Shown: positions 1 to 6,499 of the stretch, in pieces
Layout: each line of letters begins with the position of its first letter
Position numbering within the stretch: position 1 is the stretch's first letter
NCBI GenBank assembly: GCA_019313725.1
Contig: JAFDAT010000172.1
Location: 1-7,246, forward strand
Source: Deltaproteobacteria bacterium
Lineage (GTDB): Bacteria; Desulfobacterota; Desulfobacteria; Desulfobacterales; B30-G6
Length of the DNA: 7,246 bases
Direction: 5' to 3'
Position numbers and translations under genes: made by a program
The notes under the pieces: generated by a model
Told to the model about the DNA's origin: nothing
Databases searched by the model: none
The model's input: only the letters and a program-made list of their open reading frames with translations

Positions 1-2362
1 ACGCGAGCGCCAGCACTGCATCCATTTGATGCACGGGCATGAATTTAATCTTGCGTTTCACATTTGCCGGGATCTCTTCCAGGTCTTTCCTGTTCTTCTC
101 CGGTATGACGACAGTGTGTATGCCGGCCCGCAATGCACCGAGCGCTTTTTCCTTCAACCCCCCGATAGGCAGCACCCTGCCGCGCAGGGTGATCTCTCCG
201 GTCATGGCCACATCCTTGTCGATTTTTCTATCGGTAAGGACCGATATGAGGGCTGTTGCCATGGCAATGCCGGCGGACGGCCCGTCCTTGGGTATGGCGC
301 CGGCCGGGACATGGATGTGAACATCGAGATTGTCGAGCATCCCCTCTTCCACGCCGAGTTTTTTCAAATTAGCCCGTGTGTAACTCAGCGCAGCCCTGGC
401 CGATTCCTGCATGACATCCCCTATCTGCCCCGTGACAATCAGTTCGCCTTTACCGCCGATAAGCGACGCCTCCACGTAAAGAACCTCACCGCCGACCTGG
501 GTCCAGGCCAATCCGGTGGCCAGGCCCACCTGGCTCTCTTCCTGGTCCATTTCCGGAAAGTATTTCCTGACGCCCAGGAACTTGTGGAGGTTACCGCGGG
601 TAACCGCATACCGACCTTTGCCGCCTTCCGCCGTTTTTCTGGCTATCTTGCGGCACATTGCCCCGAGTTCCCGTTCCAGATTCCTGAGCCCGGCCTCGGA
701 TGTATATTCGTTGATGATCTGGGCAAGAGCACCGGAACTCAAGGCGACATTTTTCTCACGCAACCCGTTTTCCTTGATCTGGCGGGGTAAAAGGTGCTTC
801 TGGGCGATTATTGTTTTTTCCTCCGCCGTGTAACCCGAAAGGTAGATGACTTCCATGCGGTCAAGGAGAGCGGACGGAATCGTGTCGGTAATGTTGGCCG
901 TCAGAATAAACATAACGGACGAAAGATCAAATGGCAGGTTGAGATAGTGGTCGCTGAACGCCGTATTCTGTTCGGGATCGAGGGCTTCAAGCAGGGCGGA
1001 TGAGGGATCCCCCCTGAAATCGGAACCAAGCTTGTCGATTTCATCCATCATGAACACCGGGTTTTTCGTCCCGGCCTGTTTCAATCCCTGCAATATTCTG
1101 CCGGGCAGTGATCCGATATATGTCCTGCGGTGACCACGAATTTCCGCCTCGTCCCGAATCCCCCCCAGTGATATGCGTACGAACTTGCGCTGCATGGCAC
1201 TGGCTATGGCCTGGCCCAGAGATGTTTTCCCCACCCCCGGCGGGCCGACAAAACAGAGAATCGGCCCTTTGGTCTTTTTGTTCAGCTTGCGCACGCTCAG
1301 ATATTCGAGAATTCGATTCTTGATATTCTCCAGCCCGAAGTGATCCCGGTTGAGAACTTTCTTGGCCCTCTTAATGTCGATGTCATCTGGCGTTGATTTA
1401 CTCCAGGGCAGCTCTACAAGCCAGTCCAGGTAGCTTCTCACAACCGCCGACTCCGCGGAATCGGAATGCATCTGCTCCAGGCGCTTGAGCTGTTTCAGGG
1501 CCTCTTTATTGGCCGCTTTGGACATCTTGGCGCGCTTGATCTTTTTCTTGTAGGATAACACTTCCTGAGCTTTTTCGTCGTCTTCCCCCAGTTCTCGATG
1601 GATGGCCCGCACCTGCTCCCTGAGGAAATAATCCCGCTGGCTTTTGGAGATCTCGTCCTTGACATCGGATTGAATTTTGGCCTGCATGGAGGAGAGTTCG
1701 AGTTCGCGCACGATCAGGTCGTTCACCTTTCTAAGGCGCTCCATGGGGTCAATCAATTCGAGCAGAATCTGCGATTCATCAATTTTCAATCGCAGGTTGG
1801 AGGCAACCAGGTCGGCCAGCTTCCCGGGATCGTCGATGCTGTCCAGAATGGCGCTGACATCACCGGTCAATTCTCCGCGCAGCGCCAGAATCTTTTCAGA
1901 GTGCTCACGAATGTTGCGCATCAGGGCTTCGGTCTCGACATCCTCGATCTTGACCGGCGCTTCATCAATAATGTCAACCCTTACACGATATAGAGAACGT
2001 TTTCTTAAATATTTCAGCACTTTTGCTTTGGCAATGCCTTGAACCAGGACCTTCACACGTCCATCCGGAAGCTTCAGCATACGCAAAATCCTGCACACCG
2101 TGCCCATTTCGTACAATTCTTCCGGCCCCGGACTCTCCGTGCCCGGATCTTTCTGGGTAACAACGATCAGAAAACGGTTTTTGGATACCGCTTCTTCCAC
2201 TGCACGAACCGACCGTTCCCTGCCCACAAAAAGGGGCAGCAGCATGTCGGAAAAAATTACAACATCCCTTACCGGCATCAGGGGCAGTGTCGTGGGTATT
2301 TCTTCATCCAGACCATCATCTTCTATGATACTGATCAGATCGTCTTTGTCCGTCTCGGCCAT
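1..2362 (-). CDS. lon: ATP-dependent Lon protease (partial, C-terminus beyond left edge)
   Basis: Lon is a cytoplasmic homo-oligomeric AAA+ serine protease that degrades misfolded and regulatory proteins. About 787 codons are present. The N-terminal substrate-binding domain begins near residue 18 (LPLMPVRDVVIFSDMLLPLF). A charged coiled-coil region follows (about 200-330, with YFLREQVRAIHRELGED). The Walker A motif is GPPGVGKTS with K379, and Walker B is MMDEIDK with D440/E441. The protease domain has catalytic S696 in KDGPSAGIAM and K739 in GGLKEKALGA, the canonical Ser-Lys dyad. The frame is continuous through all these motifs. The last visible residues (VHQMDAVLALA) match the end of the family, so only about 15-25 residues are missing. 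I chose ATG at 2362 because GGAG lies 5 nt upstream; an in-frame ATG at 2377 would add MNGVK but lacks a ribosome site. The gene is divergent from pilD and has its own promoter and long leader. Confidence 0.97.
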   Translation of the reverse strand, partial: MAETDKDDLISIIEDDGLDEEIPTTLPLMPVRDVVIFSDMLLPLFVGRERSVRAVEEAVSKNRFLIVVTQKDPGTESPGPEELYEMGTVCRILRMLKLPDGRVKVLVQGIAKAKVLKYLRKRSLYRVRVDIIDEAPVKIEDVETEALMRNIREHSEKILALRGELTGDVSAILDSIDDPGKLADLVASNLRLKIDESQILLELIDPMERLRKVNDLIVRELELSSMQAKIQSDVKDEISKSQRDYFLREQVRAIHRELGEDDEKAQEVLSYKKKIKRAKMSKAANKEALKQLKRLEQMHSDSAESAVVRSYLDWLVELPWSKSTPDDIDIKRAKKVLNRDHFGLENIKNRILEYLSVRKLNKKTKGPILCFVGPPGVGKTSLGQAIASAMQRKFVRISLGGIRDEAEIRGHRRTYIGSLPGRILQGLKQAGTKNPVFMMDEIDKLGSDFRGDPSSALLEALDPEQNTAFSDHYLNLPFDLSSVMFILTANITDTIPSALLDRMEVIYLSGYTAEEKTIIAQKHLLPRQIKENGLREKNVALSSGALAQIINEYTSEAGLRNLERELGAMCRKIARKTAEGGKGRYAVTRGNLHKFLGVRKYFPEMDQEESQVGLATGLAWTQVGGEVLYVEASLIGGKGELIVTGQIGDVMQESARAALSYTRANLKKLGVEEGMLDNLDVHIHVPAGAIPKDGPSAGIAMATALISVLTDRKIDKDVAMTGEITLRGRVLPIGGLKEKALGALRAGIHTVVIPEKNRKDLEEIPANVKRKIKFMPVHQMDAVLALA

Positions 2363-2577
2363 CTTAACTCCATTCATTAGAAACAGTCCGTCGATTTAAT
2401 GGACGGGATCCGGTGCTGCTGAATAAGACCAGACCCAGAGCCGTTCTGAAGCCTGTTTCTAATGTATATGCACGATTTTAGCTATTTTACGAACGAGAAA
2501 ATCGTTATAACATTCTGTTTATAATTATAAATTATTGAAATAGCGATATTTTGCCCGGCTCGGCAAGGCACGCTATA
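2363..2577 (-). promoter_or_regulatory. Probable structured 5' leader of lon
   Basis: This is the stretch between the predicted lon transcription start and its ATG. It holds four inverted repeats. TTGCC/GGCAA (2551-2555 and 2562-2566) lies just inside the predicted start. ACGATTTT/AAAATCGT (2472-2479 and 2498-2505) has an 18-nt loop. CCGTC/GACGG (2388-2392 and 2402-2406) has a 9-nt loop. A perfect 12-bp pair, CATTAGAAACAG (2375-2386) with CTGTTTCTAATG (2453-2464), encloses the CCGTC/GACGG hairpin and ends three bases from the lon GGAG ribosome site (2371-2368). No known riboswitch family is recognised. A structural control role is inference. Confidence 0.45.
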
Positions 2578-2733
2578 GCTTGTATTATAAGACAGAATTC
2601 CTCTTTGACAATAAGGCATGAAAATTATTGCTTGTGTACACCCCGTTTGTTGTGGTTTAGATGTTCAACCGATTACGGCCGTATTTCAGCATGAGGAAAC
2701 CGATGGCCTTTTTCAATGGGAGAGGTATAAACG
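2378..2733. other. Divergent intergenic region lon / pilD
   Basis: About 356 bases without a convincing gene. The left two thirds are accounted for by the lon promoter and leader. For pilD, TTGCCC (2551-2556), a 17-bp spacer and TATAGC (2574-2579) form a plausible promoter; TTGACA at 2605-2610 is an alternative with a poor -10. The inverted repeat TTGCC-N6-GGCAA covers the first -35 box. The stretch 2500-2550 is strongly AT-rich. The remaining part (2640-2733) shows only the pilD ribosome site. Confidence 0.5.
2584..2611 (-). promoter_or_regulatory. Sigma70-type promoter for lon
   Basis: Reading the minus strand, TTGTCA (2611-2606) is separated by 16 bp from a perfect TATAAT (2589-2584). Transcription would start near 2577 and give a lon leader of about 215 nt. 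I see no sigma32-type CTTGAAA/CCCCAT pair and no CIRCE (TTAGCACTC) element, so heat-shock control is not evident from sequence. The -35 box overlaps a TTGACA reading the other way (2605-2610), whose matching -10 toward pilD is weak. Confidence 0.6.
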
Positions 2734-3501
2734 TTGAGCTATTTGATCGAAATAACCACCTTCATCTTCGGCCTCTGTATCGGCAGTTTTCTGAATGTCT
2801 GTATTTTCAGGCTGCCTGCGGGGAAATCGATTGTTCACCCGCCTTCCGCCTGCCCCGGATGCGGCGTCTCGATTCGATTTTACGACAATATACCGGTTCT
2901 GAGTTATATTTTCCTGCGGGGCCGGTGTCGGAACTGCAGTGCCCCTATCGCTTTCCGATATGTCCTGGTGGAACTCCTGGCCGGGGCGCTGGCCGTCTGT
3001 ACCTATATCCGATTCGACCTGAGTATTGAAGGCGCCATTTATTATGCCTTTATTGCCGCGCTGCTGGTGATCACCTTTATCGACATCGATCACCGCATCA
3101 TACCCGATATCATTTCCCTGTCGGGGATACCGCTGGGATTGACCGCATCTTTTTTCATACCCTCCCTGAGGCCAGTGGATTCTATTATCGGCCTGCTGGC
3201 CGGCGGCGGTATCCTCTATGCCGTTGCCTGGGGTTATGGCCTGATTACCGGCAAAGAAGGCATGGGCGGCGGAGATATCAAGCTCCTGGCCATGATCGGC
3301 GCTTTCATCGGCTGGAAAGGGGTTTTACTGACCATATTCATGGCCTCGGCCATCGGAACGCTGGCCGGTGTCCTGGTGATGCTCAAGACAAAGAAAAATC
3401 TGAAGCTGGCAATCCCCTTCGGACCGTTTCTGGCCATAGGAGCGATCATCTACATTTTTTTTGGTAATGAGCTGATAATATGGTATTGGAATGTTATATG
3501 A
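2734..3501 (+). CDS. pilD: Type IV prepilin leader peptidase / N-methyltransferase (A24 family)
   Basis: This inner-membrane aspartyl protease cleaves the leader of type IV prepilins and type II secretion pseudopilins and N-methylates the new N-terminus. The 255-residue length is normal. It has the N-terminal domain signature GSFLNVCIFRLP (17-28) and the zinc-type cysteine pairs CPGC (40-43) and CRNC (65-68) that mark the bifunctional form. The first catalytic aspartate region is FIDIDHRIIPD (115-125). The second is GMGGGDIKLL (176-185) with D181 of the GxGD motif. About seven or eight hydrophobic segments follow the usual pattern. The start is TTG: an in-frame TAA lies at 2728-2730, the first internal Met is residue 177, and GGGAGAGG (2718-2725) sits 8 nt upstream. 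No pilin or secretion genes adjoin it. It is divergent from lon, and the phosphoesterase follows 71 nt later. Confidence 0.95.
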   Translation: MSYLIEITTFIFGLCIGSFLNVCIFRLPAGKSIVHPPSACPGCGVSIRFYDNIPVLSYIFLRGRCRNCSAPIAFRYVLVELLAGALAVCTYIRFDLSIEGAIYYAFIAALLVITFIDIDHRIIPDIISLSGIPLGLTASFFIPSLRPVDSIIGLLAGGGILYAVAWGYGLITGKEGMGGGDIKLLAMIGAFIGWKGVLLTIFMASAIGTLAGVLVMLKTKKNLKLAIPFGPFLAIGAIIYIFFGNELIIWYWNVI

Positions 3502-3572
3502 TATTTAACATACGCGTAAAATGGGCCTGCTGATATCTTGAAGCGCTCCCTATAGCTGGCAATGCAGCAACC

Positions 3573-4298
3573 ATGCGAATAGCCGTCATCTCCGATATCC
3601 ATGGCAACATGGAGGCCTTGAACGAAGTTTTCGATGACATCGAAAAATACGGGGTCGATACAGTCATCTGTCTCGGCGATATGGTCGGCTACGGCCCTGA
3701 ACCCGAAGTGGTCGTGCAACAGATCATATCCCGCGACATCCCTACGATTATGGGAAACCATGAACTGGCTATGATCGATCCCTCGTATCTGAAATGGTTC
3801 AACCCGGCGGCCCGGCAATCCATTTTGACCATCATGCCCTGGATGTCGGAAGAGAGCATGACCTTTATATCCAACCTGGAGACTTCCATCAGCATGTGCT
3901 CGGGACGGTTCGTGCACGGGTTTCCACCGGATTCCATTATCACCTACCTGTTCCAGATTGACAATAAAGGCCTCATGGACGCATTCGGTGAGCTGGAAGA
4001 AAAAATTTGTTTTATAGGTCACACCCACAAGATGGCGATCGTAAGCTACGATGGTAAGACAGTCATTAAGTCTCCCCTCAAAGAGGGTCTTGTAAAACTG
4101 TACGAGGATAAAAAATATATTATCAACAACGGCAGCGTGGGGCAACCCCGGGACGGGAACAACACTGCCAAATACCTTATCTGGGATGTTGCGGAACACA
4201 GCGTCGATATCAGATTTGTGCCCTATCACATCGCCAGAGTAACCAATAAAATCGTCGAGGCCGGGCTTCCAGAGGCGCATGCCGATCGGCTGTGGTAA
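3573..4298 (+). CDS. Calcineurin-like metallophosphoesterase (YfcE/MJ0936-like)
   Basis: This is a cytoplasmic dimetal phosphoesterase of 241 residues; the true substrate cannot be read from sequence. All metal-binding motifs are in order: SDIHGN (D8, H10), LGDMVGYGPEP (D36), GNHE (N62, H63), FVHG (H115) and GHTH (H150, H152). The late NNGSVGQPRDGN segment is typical of the single-domain YfcE/MJ0936-type group, which includes phosphodiesterases with activity on artificial and cyclic-nucleotide-like substrates. The start is placed at ATG 3573 because MRIAVISDIHGN is the usual N-terminus, although no clear Shine-Dalgarno precedes it. The 71-nt gap from pilD has no good promoter or terminator, so co-transcription with pilD is possible. 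A 276-codon open frame on the opposite strand (3450-4280) is a shadow of this gene. Confidence 0.9.
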   Translation: MRIAVISDIHGNMEALNEVFDDIEKYGVDTVICLGDMVGYGPEPEVVVQQIISRDIPTIMGNHELAMIDPSYLKWFNPAARQSILTIMPWMSEESMTFISNLETSISMCSGRFVHGFPPDSIITYLFQIDNKGLMDAFGELEEKICFIGHTHKMAIVSYDGKTVIKSPLKEGLVKLYEDKKYIINNGSVGQPRDGNNTAKYLIWDVAEHSVDIRFVPYHIARVTNKIVEAGLPEAHADRLW

Positions 4299-4299
4299 T

Positions 4300-4336
4300 A
4301 ATCATTTTGCATGGTACATAATCATGCAAAATGATT
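4300..4336. repeat. Perfect 14-bp inverted repeat, 9-nt loop
   Basis: AATCATTTTGCATG (4300-4313) and CATGCAAAATGATT (4323-4336) are exact reverse complements around GTACATAAT. The element begins one base after the TAA of the phosphoesterase. It is AT-rich and lacks a following T run, so it is a poor intrinsic terminator; a dimeric-repressor operator or RNA stabiliser fits better. Within it, TTGCAT (4307-4312), a 17-bp spacer and AATGAT (4330-4335) make a weak promoter candidate for the next gene. Confidence 0.75.
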
Positions 4337-4343
4337 GCGAAAC

Positions 4344-4356
4344 GCGGCTTCGCCGC
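4344..4356. repeat. Short GC hairpin GCGGC-TTC-GCCGC
   Basis: A 5-bp perfect stem with a TTC loop is followed by TATTTTAATAAT, so it may act as a weak terminator or leader hairpin ahead of the YfaZ-like gene. Its design (self-complementary arms around TTC, then a TATTTT-like linker) resembles the hairpin units at 4992-5074, suggesting the same repeat family flanks the gene on both sides. The family link is inference. Confidence 0.5.
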
Positions 4357-4389
4357 TATTTTAATAATGACCTGAAGAGAGGAAATGAA

Positions 4390-4992
4390 ATGATGTCTGT
4401 AAAATACCGGTCAGCATTGCTTGTGATAATGACCATTCTTCTTTTTTCCGCTGTGGCGAATGCGGGCTCCATGAGTATCGAAATCAACGCCAATGCGGAT
4501 GACCTGGCCGGAATAGTCGAGTACGATTCCCAGGCATTCGGGGCTGTTCTAAATGTCGGCGGCAGCATCATTTTCAGTAAAAAGGACTATACCCTGGGAA
4601 ACCTGTATTTAAACCTCAAGGATGAAGTCTTCACCCCCGCCCTGACGCTTGGCCTGGGATTCAAGGGGGTGGCGGGACAAGCAGAAGTGAATCGTAAGGA
4701 TTACGACATTACCGCCATCGGCTTCTCATGCCTGGGTGAATACGATTTTAGAAAAATCTATACCAATTTCCCGCTTCTGATATTCGCCGAATTCTCGGGT
4801 GCCCCGAACCCCCTCAGCTTCAATGACACCTCCGCCTATGTGGATTTCAGCACCGGCATCCGGATATATCTCGTCAGGACTGCCGCCATCGTTGCGGGCT
4901 ACCGGGCCATAAGCATTGATTTTGACAACAGCAACGGCAAGGACACGCTGACCGATGATGCCTTTTTCATCGGCCTGCGGCTTACCTTTTAG
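4390..4992 (+). CDS. Secreted beta-barrel-like protein, YfaZ-like (tentative)
   Basis: The product is 200 residues, probably in the outer membrane. Residues 1-25 form a Sec signal peptide: K5/R7, then the hydrophobic stretch ALLVIMTILLFSAV, then the signal peptidase I site ANA before G26. The mature part has alternating short strands rich in Gly and aromatics, and ends in GLRLTF with the C-terminal Phe typical of Bam-inserted barrels. Late motifs resembling VAGYRAISIDFD and DAFFIGLRL recall the YfaZ (PF07437) family, recalled by pattern only; the function of that family is unknown. The start is placed at ATG 4390 because AGAGAGG (4376-4382) lies 7 nt upstream and the signal peptide begins there. 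The frame is open back to 4279, but that extension would run through the inverted repeat and bury the signal peptide. A second ATG at 4393 is also possible. Confidence 0.8.
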   Translation: MMSVKYRSALLVIMTILLFSAVANAGSMSIEINANADDLAGIVEYDSQAFGAVLNVGGSIIFSKKDYTLGNLYLNLKDEVFTPALTLGLGFKGVAGQAEVNRKDYDITAIGFSCLGEYDFRKIYTNFPLLIFAEFSGAPNPLSFNDTSAYVDFSTGIRIYLVRTAAIVAGYRAISIDFDNSNGKDTLTDDAFFIGLRLTF

Positions 4993-5094
4993 GCCTGCGG
5001 CCGTAACAAGACCTTCGGTCGTCATTTGCGCTGCGCGTGTAATTTGCCCTGCGGGCGTGATTTATGCTGCGCATGTCATTGGCAACCTGCGGAT
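4972..5094. repeat. Array of 18-bp-period hairpins with covarying arms
   Basis: Loops TGC, TGC, TTC, TGC, TGC, TGC, TGC lie at 4976, 4996, 5014, 5032, 5050, 5068 and 5088: steps of 20, 18, 18, 18, 18 and 20. The arms around the loops are GGCC/GGCT, GGCC/GGCC, GACC/GGTC, GCGC/GCGT, GCCC/GGGC, ATGC/GCAT and a decayed AACC/GGAT. The stems therefore change in compensation. The linker after each full right arm fits GTNATTT (GTAACAA, GTCATTT, GTAATTT, GTGATTT, GTCATTG). The first unit lies inside the last codons of the YfaZ-like gene. I know no named repeat family that matches. Confidence 0.75.
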
Positions 5095-5198
5095 TATCAG
5101 CTGTTGCTCATAACTGGTAGCTCTAAAAGCCACAAACCGAGAGCTGACAATAAATAACAGCGAAGCGAATGACAATAAATTACGCGCGAAGCGCAAAT
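5024..5198. repeat. Large nested inverted repeat filling the convergent spacer
   Basis: The 22 bases at 5024-5045 match the reverse complement of 5177-5198 at 20 of 22 positions. Inside them, ATTATCAGCT (5093-5102) matches AGCTGACAAT (5143-5152) at 9 of 10, and AGCTCT/AGAGCT around 5120-5145 is a third pair. The mrp-side half, read on the minus strand, has GCGC-TTC-GCGC followed by GTAATTT, then a diverged unit ending in GTTATTT, so it is an inverted copy of the hairpin array. The position between two converging genes would allow a bidirectional transcription barrier, but T runs are weak. No gene is seen in 4993-5207. Confidence 0.65.
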
Positions 5199-5207
5199 AA
5201 CTATTTA

Positions 5208-6050
5208 TTACGCCAGTTCGGCGACCTTGTCAGCAATATCCGTGATCGCCTTTGAAACCGGGGAATCGACGTATTTTTCCTGAATGGATGTGCCCGAGTC
5301 ACCGCAGGCAACCACCTTCTGGTCAAAAGGCACCTTGCCCAGAAACCGGATTCCGGTTTCAGTCGCTGTGCGCTCGCCACCGCCGGATCCGAAGATGTCC
5401 ACGTTCTCGTGGCAGTGCGGACACTCGAAACCGCTCATATTTTCCACAAGGCCAAAAATTTCCATCTTGACGGTTTTACAGAAACTGATGGATTTGCGCA
5501 CATCCGCCAGGGACACTTCCTGGGGCGTTGTAACAATAACCGCCTTTGCATCGGTAATGGTCTGGGCGATGGTCAACGGCTCATCCCCCGTTCCCGGCGG
5601 TGAGTCGATAACCAGAAAATCGAGATCCCCCCACTCCACATCGCCAATGAACTGTTTGATCGCTGAATACTTGATGGGTCCCCGCCAGATGATGGCATCA
5701 TCCTTGCTGCTTGTCAGGGATTCAATGGAAACGGCTTTGAGATTTTTGATGCTGCGCATGGGCTCCAGCTTCTTATTCTTGCTCAAGCCGAGCATACCTT
5801 CCAGCCCCAGCATCCGCGGAACATCCGGTCCGTGCAGATCCACGTCCATAATCCCGACCTTGAAACCCTTGTTGGCCAGAGCAATGGAAAGATTTACAGA
5901 AGTGCTCGTTTTGCCGACACCACCCTTGCCGCTCATCACCATAATTTTATTTTTTATCCTGGCCAGTGAGCTGTTGACGGCGGCATCCTGCTCCGCCTGC
6001 GGGTTGGCCTTCTTTTTTGCTTCATCCATGCTGTTTTGAATATCTACCAT
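5208..6050 (-). CDS. mrp: Mrp/NBP35-type P-loop ATPase, Fe-S cluster carrier
   Basis: Mrp (ApbC/NBP35) is a cytoplasmic dimeric ATPase that binds and transfers [4Fe-4S] clusters to apoproteins. The 280 residues include the deviant Walker A GKGGVGKTS (41-49), the switch-like DVDLHGPDVPRMLG (69-82), IDSPPGTGDEPLT (148-160), and the cluster-ligand pair C210 and C213 in ECPHCHENVDIFGSGGG. It lacks the N-terminal MIP18/DUF59 domain of the longer bacterial Mrp and has only a short, charged N-terminal tail without a Cys cluster. The start is ATG 6050, with AAGGAG (6066-6061) 10 nt upstream. The UPF0251 gene ends 38 nt before it on the same strand with no terminator between, so they probably form an operon. 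It converges on the YfaZ-like gene across the hairpin-rich spacer. Confidence 0.95.
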   Translation of the reverse strand: MVDIQNSMDEAKKKANPQAEQDAAVNSSLARIKNKIMVMSGKGGVGKTSTSVNLSIALANKGFKVGIMDVDLHGPDVPRMLGLEGMLGLSKNKKLEPMRSIKNLKAVSIESLTSSKDDAIIWRGPIKYSAIKQFIGDVEWGDLDFLVIDSPPGTGDEPLTIAQTITDAKAVIVTTPQEVSLADVRKSISFCKTVKMEIFGLVENMSGFECPHCHENVDIFGSGGGERTATETGIRFLGKVPFDQKVVACGDSGTSIQEKYVDSPVSKAITDIADKVAELA

Positions 6051-6088
6051 GACCTTGTATCTCCTTTTTAGCTGGTATGATTGTATAT

Positions 6089-6499
6089 TTATGTGAAACG
6101 ATGAAACTGGTCTCCGCCGCAGGCGTCACAGCGTTCGGGTCGGCCGGTGCCGAAGGGCATCTCCCAGGTGTGATCGCAGCGGTGGCAGACAAAGGTTCGG
6201 TTCTCTTCTATGAGTTCGTAGTTGCCGCCTTCCACGCGCACGGCTTTTCCGTTGACGATGGCGTCAGCCATGGTCTGCCTTGCCCGCTGGATGATCCTTC
6301 CGAACGTGGCCCGGGAAACCCCCATCTGCTCTCCTGCATCTGCGTGGGACATGCCCAAAAAATCAGCCAACCGTATGGCTTCCCGCTCATCAATCGTAAG
6401 GCAGACTTCATCCAAGTCAAGCACGGGAATGCCCCTGGGTTTAAAATAATTGATTTTTGGATTGAACCCCACCAGGCGGTTCTTTTTCGGCCGTACCAT
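6089..6499 (-). CDS. UPF0251 (DUF134) HTH protein with C-terminal zinc ribbon
   Basis: A 136-residue probable DNA-binding protein. The N-terminus MVRPKKNRLVGFNPKINYFKP matches the UPF0251 opening. A sigma-region-4-like helix-turn-helix spans about 37-75 (DEREAIRLADFLGMSHADAGEQMGVSRATFGRII), followed by ADAIVNGKAVRVEGG. The C-terminus adds CHRC (105-108) and CDAC (124-127), a four-cysteine zinc-ribbon-like or Fe-S-capable module. The molecular role of the family is poorly known; transcription regulation is inferred from the HTH. The ATG at 6499 is preceded by GGAGGG (6508-6503) at a spacing of only 3 nt, which is tight. The start overlaps the stop of an 18-codon upstream frame (TAATG). The gene heads a likely operon with mrp, suggesting a link to Fe-S cluster supply. 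Confidence 0.93.
   Translation of the reverse strand: MVRPKKNRLVGFNPKINYFKPRGIPVLDLDEVCLTIDEREAIRLADFLGMSHADAGEQMGVSRATFGRIIQRARQTMADAIVNGKAVRVEGGNYELIEENRTFVCHRCDHTWEMPFGTGRPERCDACGGDQFHRFT

Noticed and set aside
26..790. Long plus-strand open frame (254 codons) opposite lon
   Set aside because: It is antisense to the Lon protease domain, whose catalytic Ser-Lys motifs are intact on the minus strand. The translated product has no recognisable motif.
2615..2632. Possible sigma54 (-24/-12) promoter, GG...GC before pilD
   Set aside because: The distance between the GG and GC elements is three bases too long for the strict sigma54 spacing.
2661..3029. 122-codon plus-strand frame overlapping the start of pilD
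   Set aside because: It reads the prepilin peptidase gene out of frame and shows no domain; the pilD frame carries all expected motifs.
3450..4280. 276-codon minus-strand open frame
   Set aside because: It mirrors the metallophosphoesterase, which has every metal-binding motif; the antisense product shows no family features.
4279..4389. Upstream extension of the YfaZ-like gene to ATG 4279
   Set aside because: It overlaps the phosphoesterase end, crosses the inverted repeat, lacks a ribosome site and would displace the signal peptide from the N-terminus.
4992..5010. Intrinsic terminator for the YfaZ-like gene
   Set aside because: The GGCC-TGC-GGCC stem is followed by GTAACAAG and has no T run, so a classical rho-independent terminator is not supported.
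4972..5198. CRISPR array
   Set aside because: The units are 18 bp with covarying arms and no unique spacers, and no cas genes are present.
5284..6039. 251-codon plus-strand open frame
   Set aside because: It is a shadow of mrp. The product is Ser/Pro/Arg-rich low-complexity sequence typical of reverse reading.
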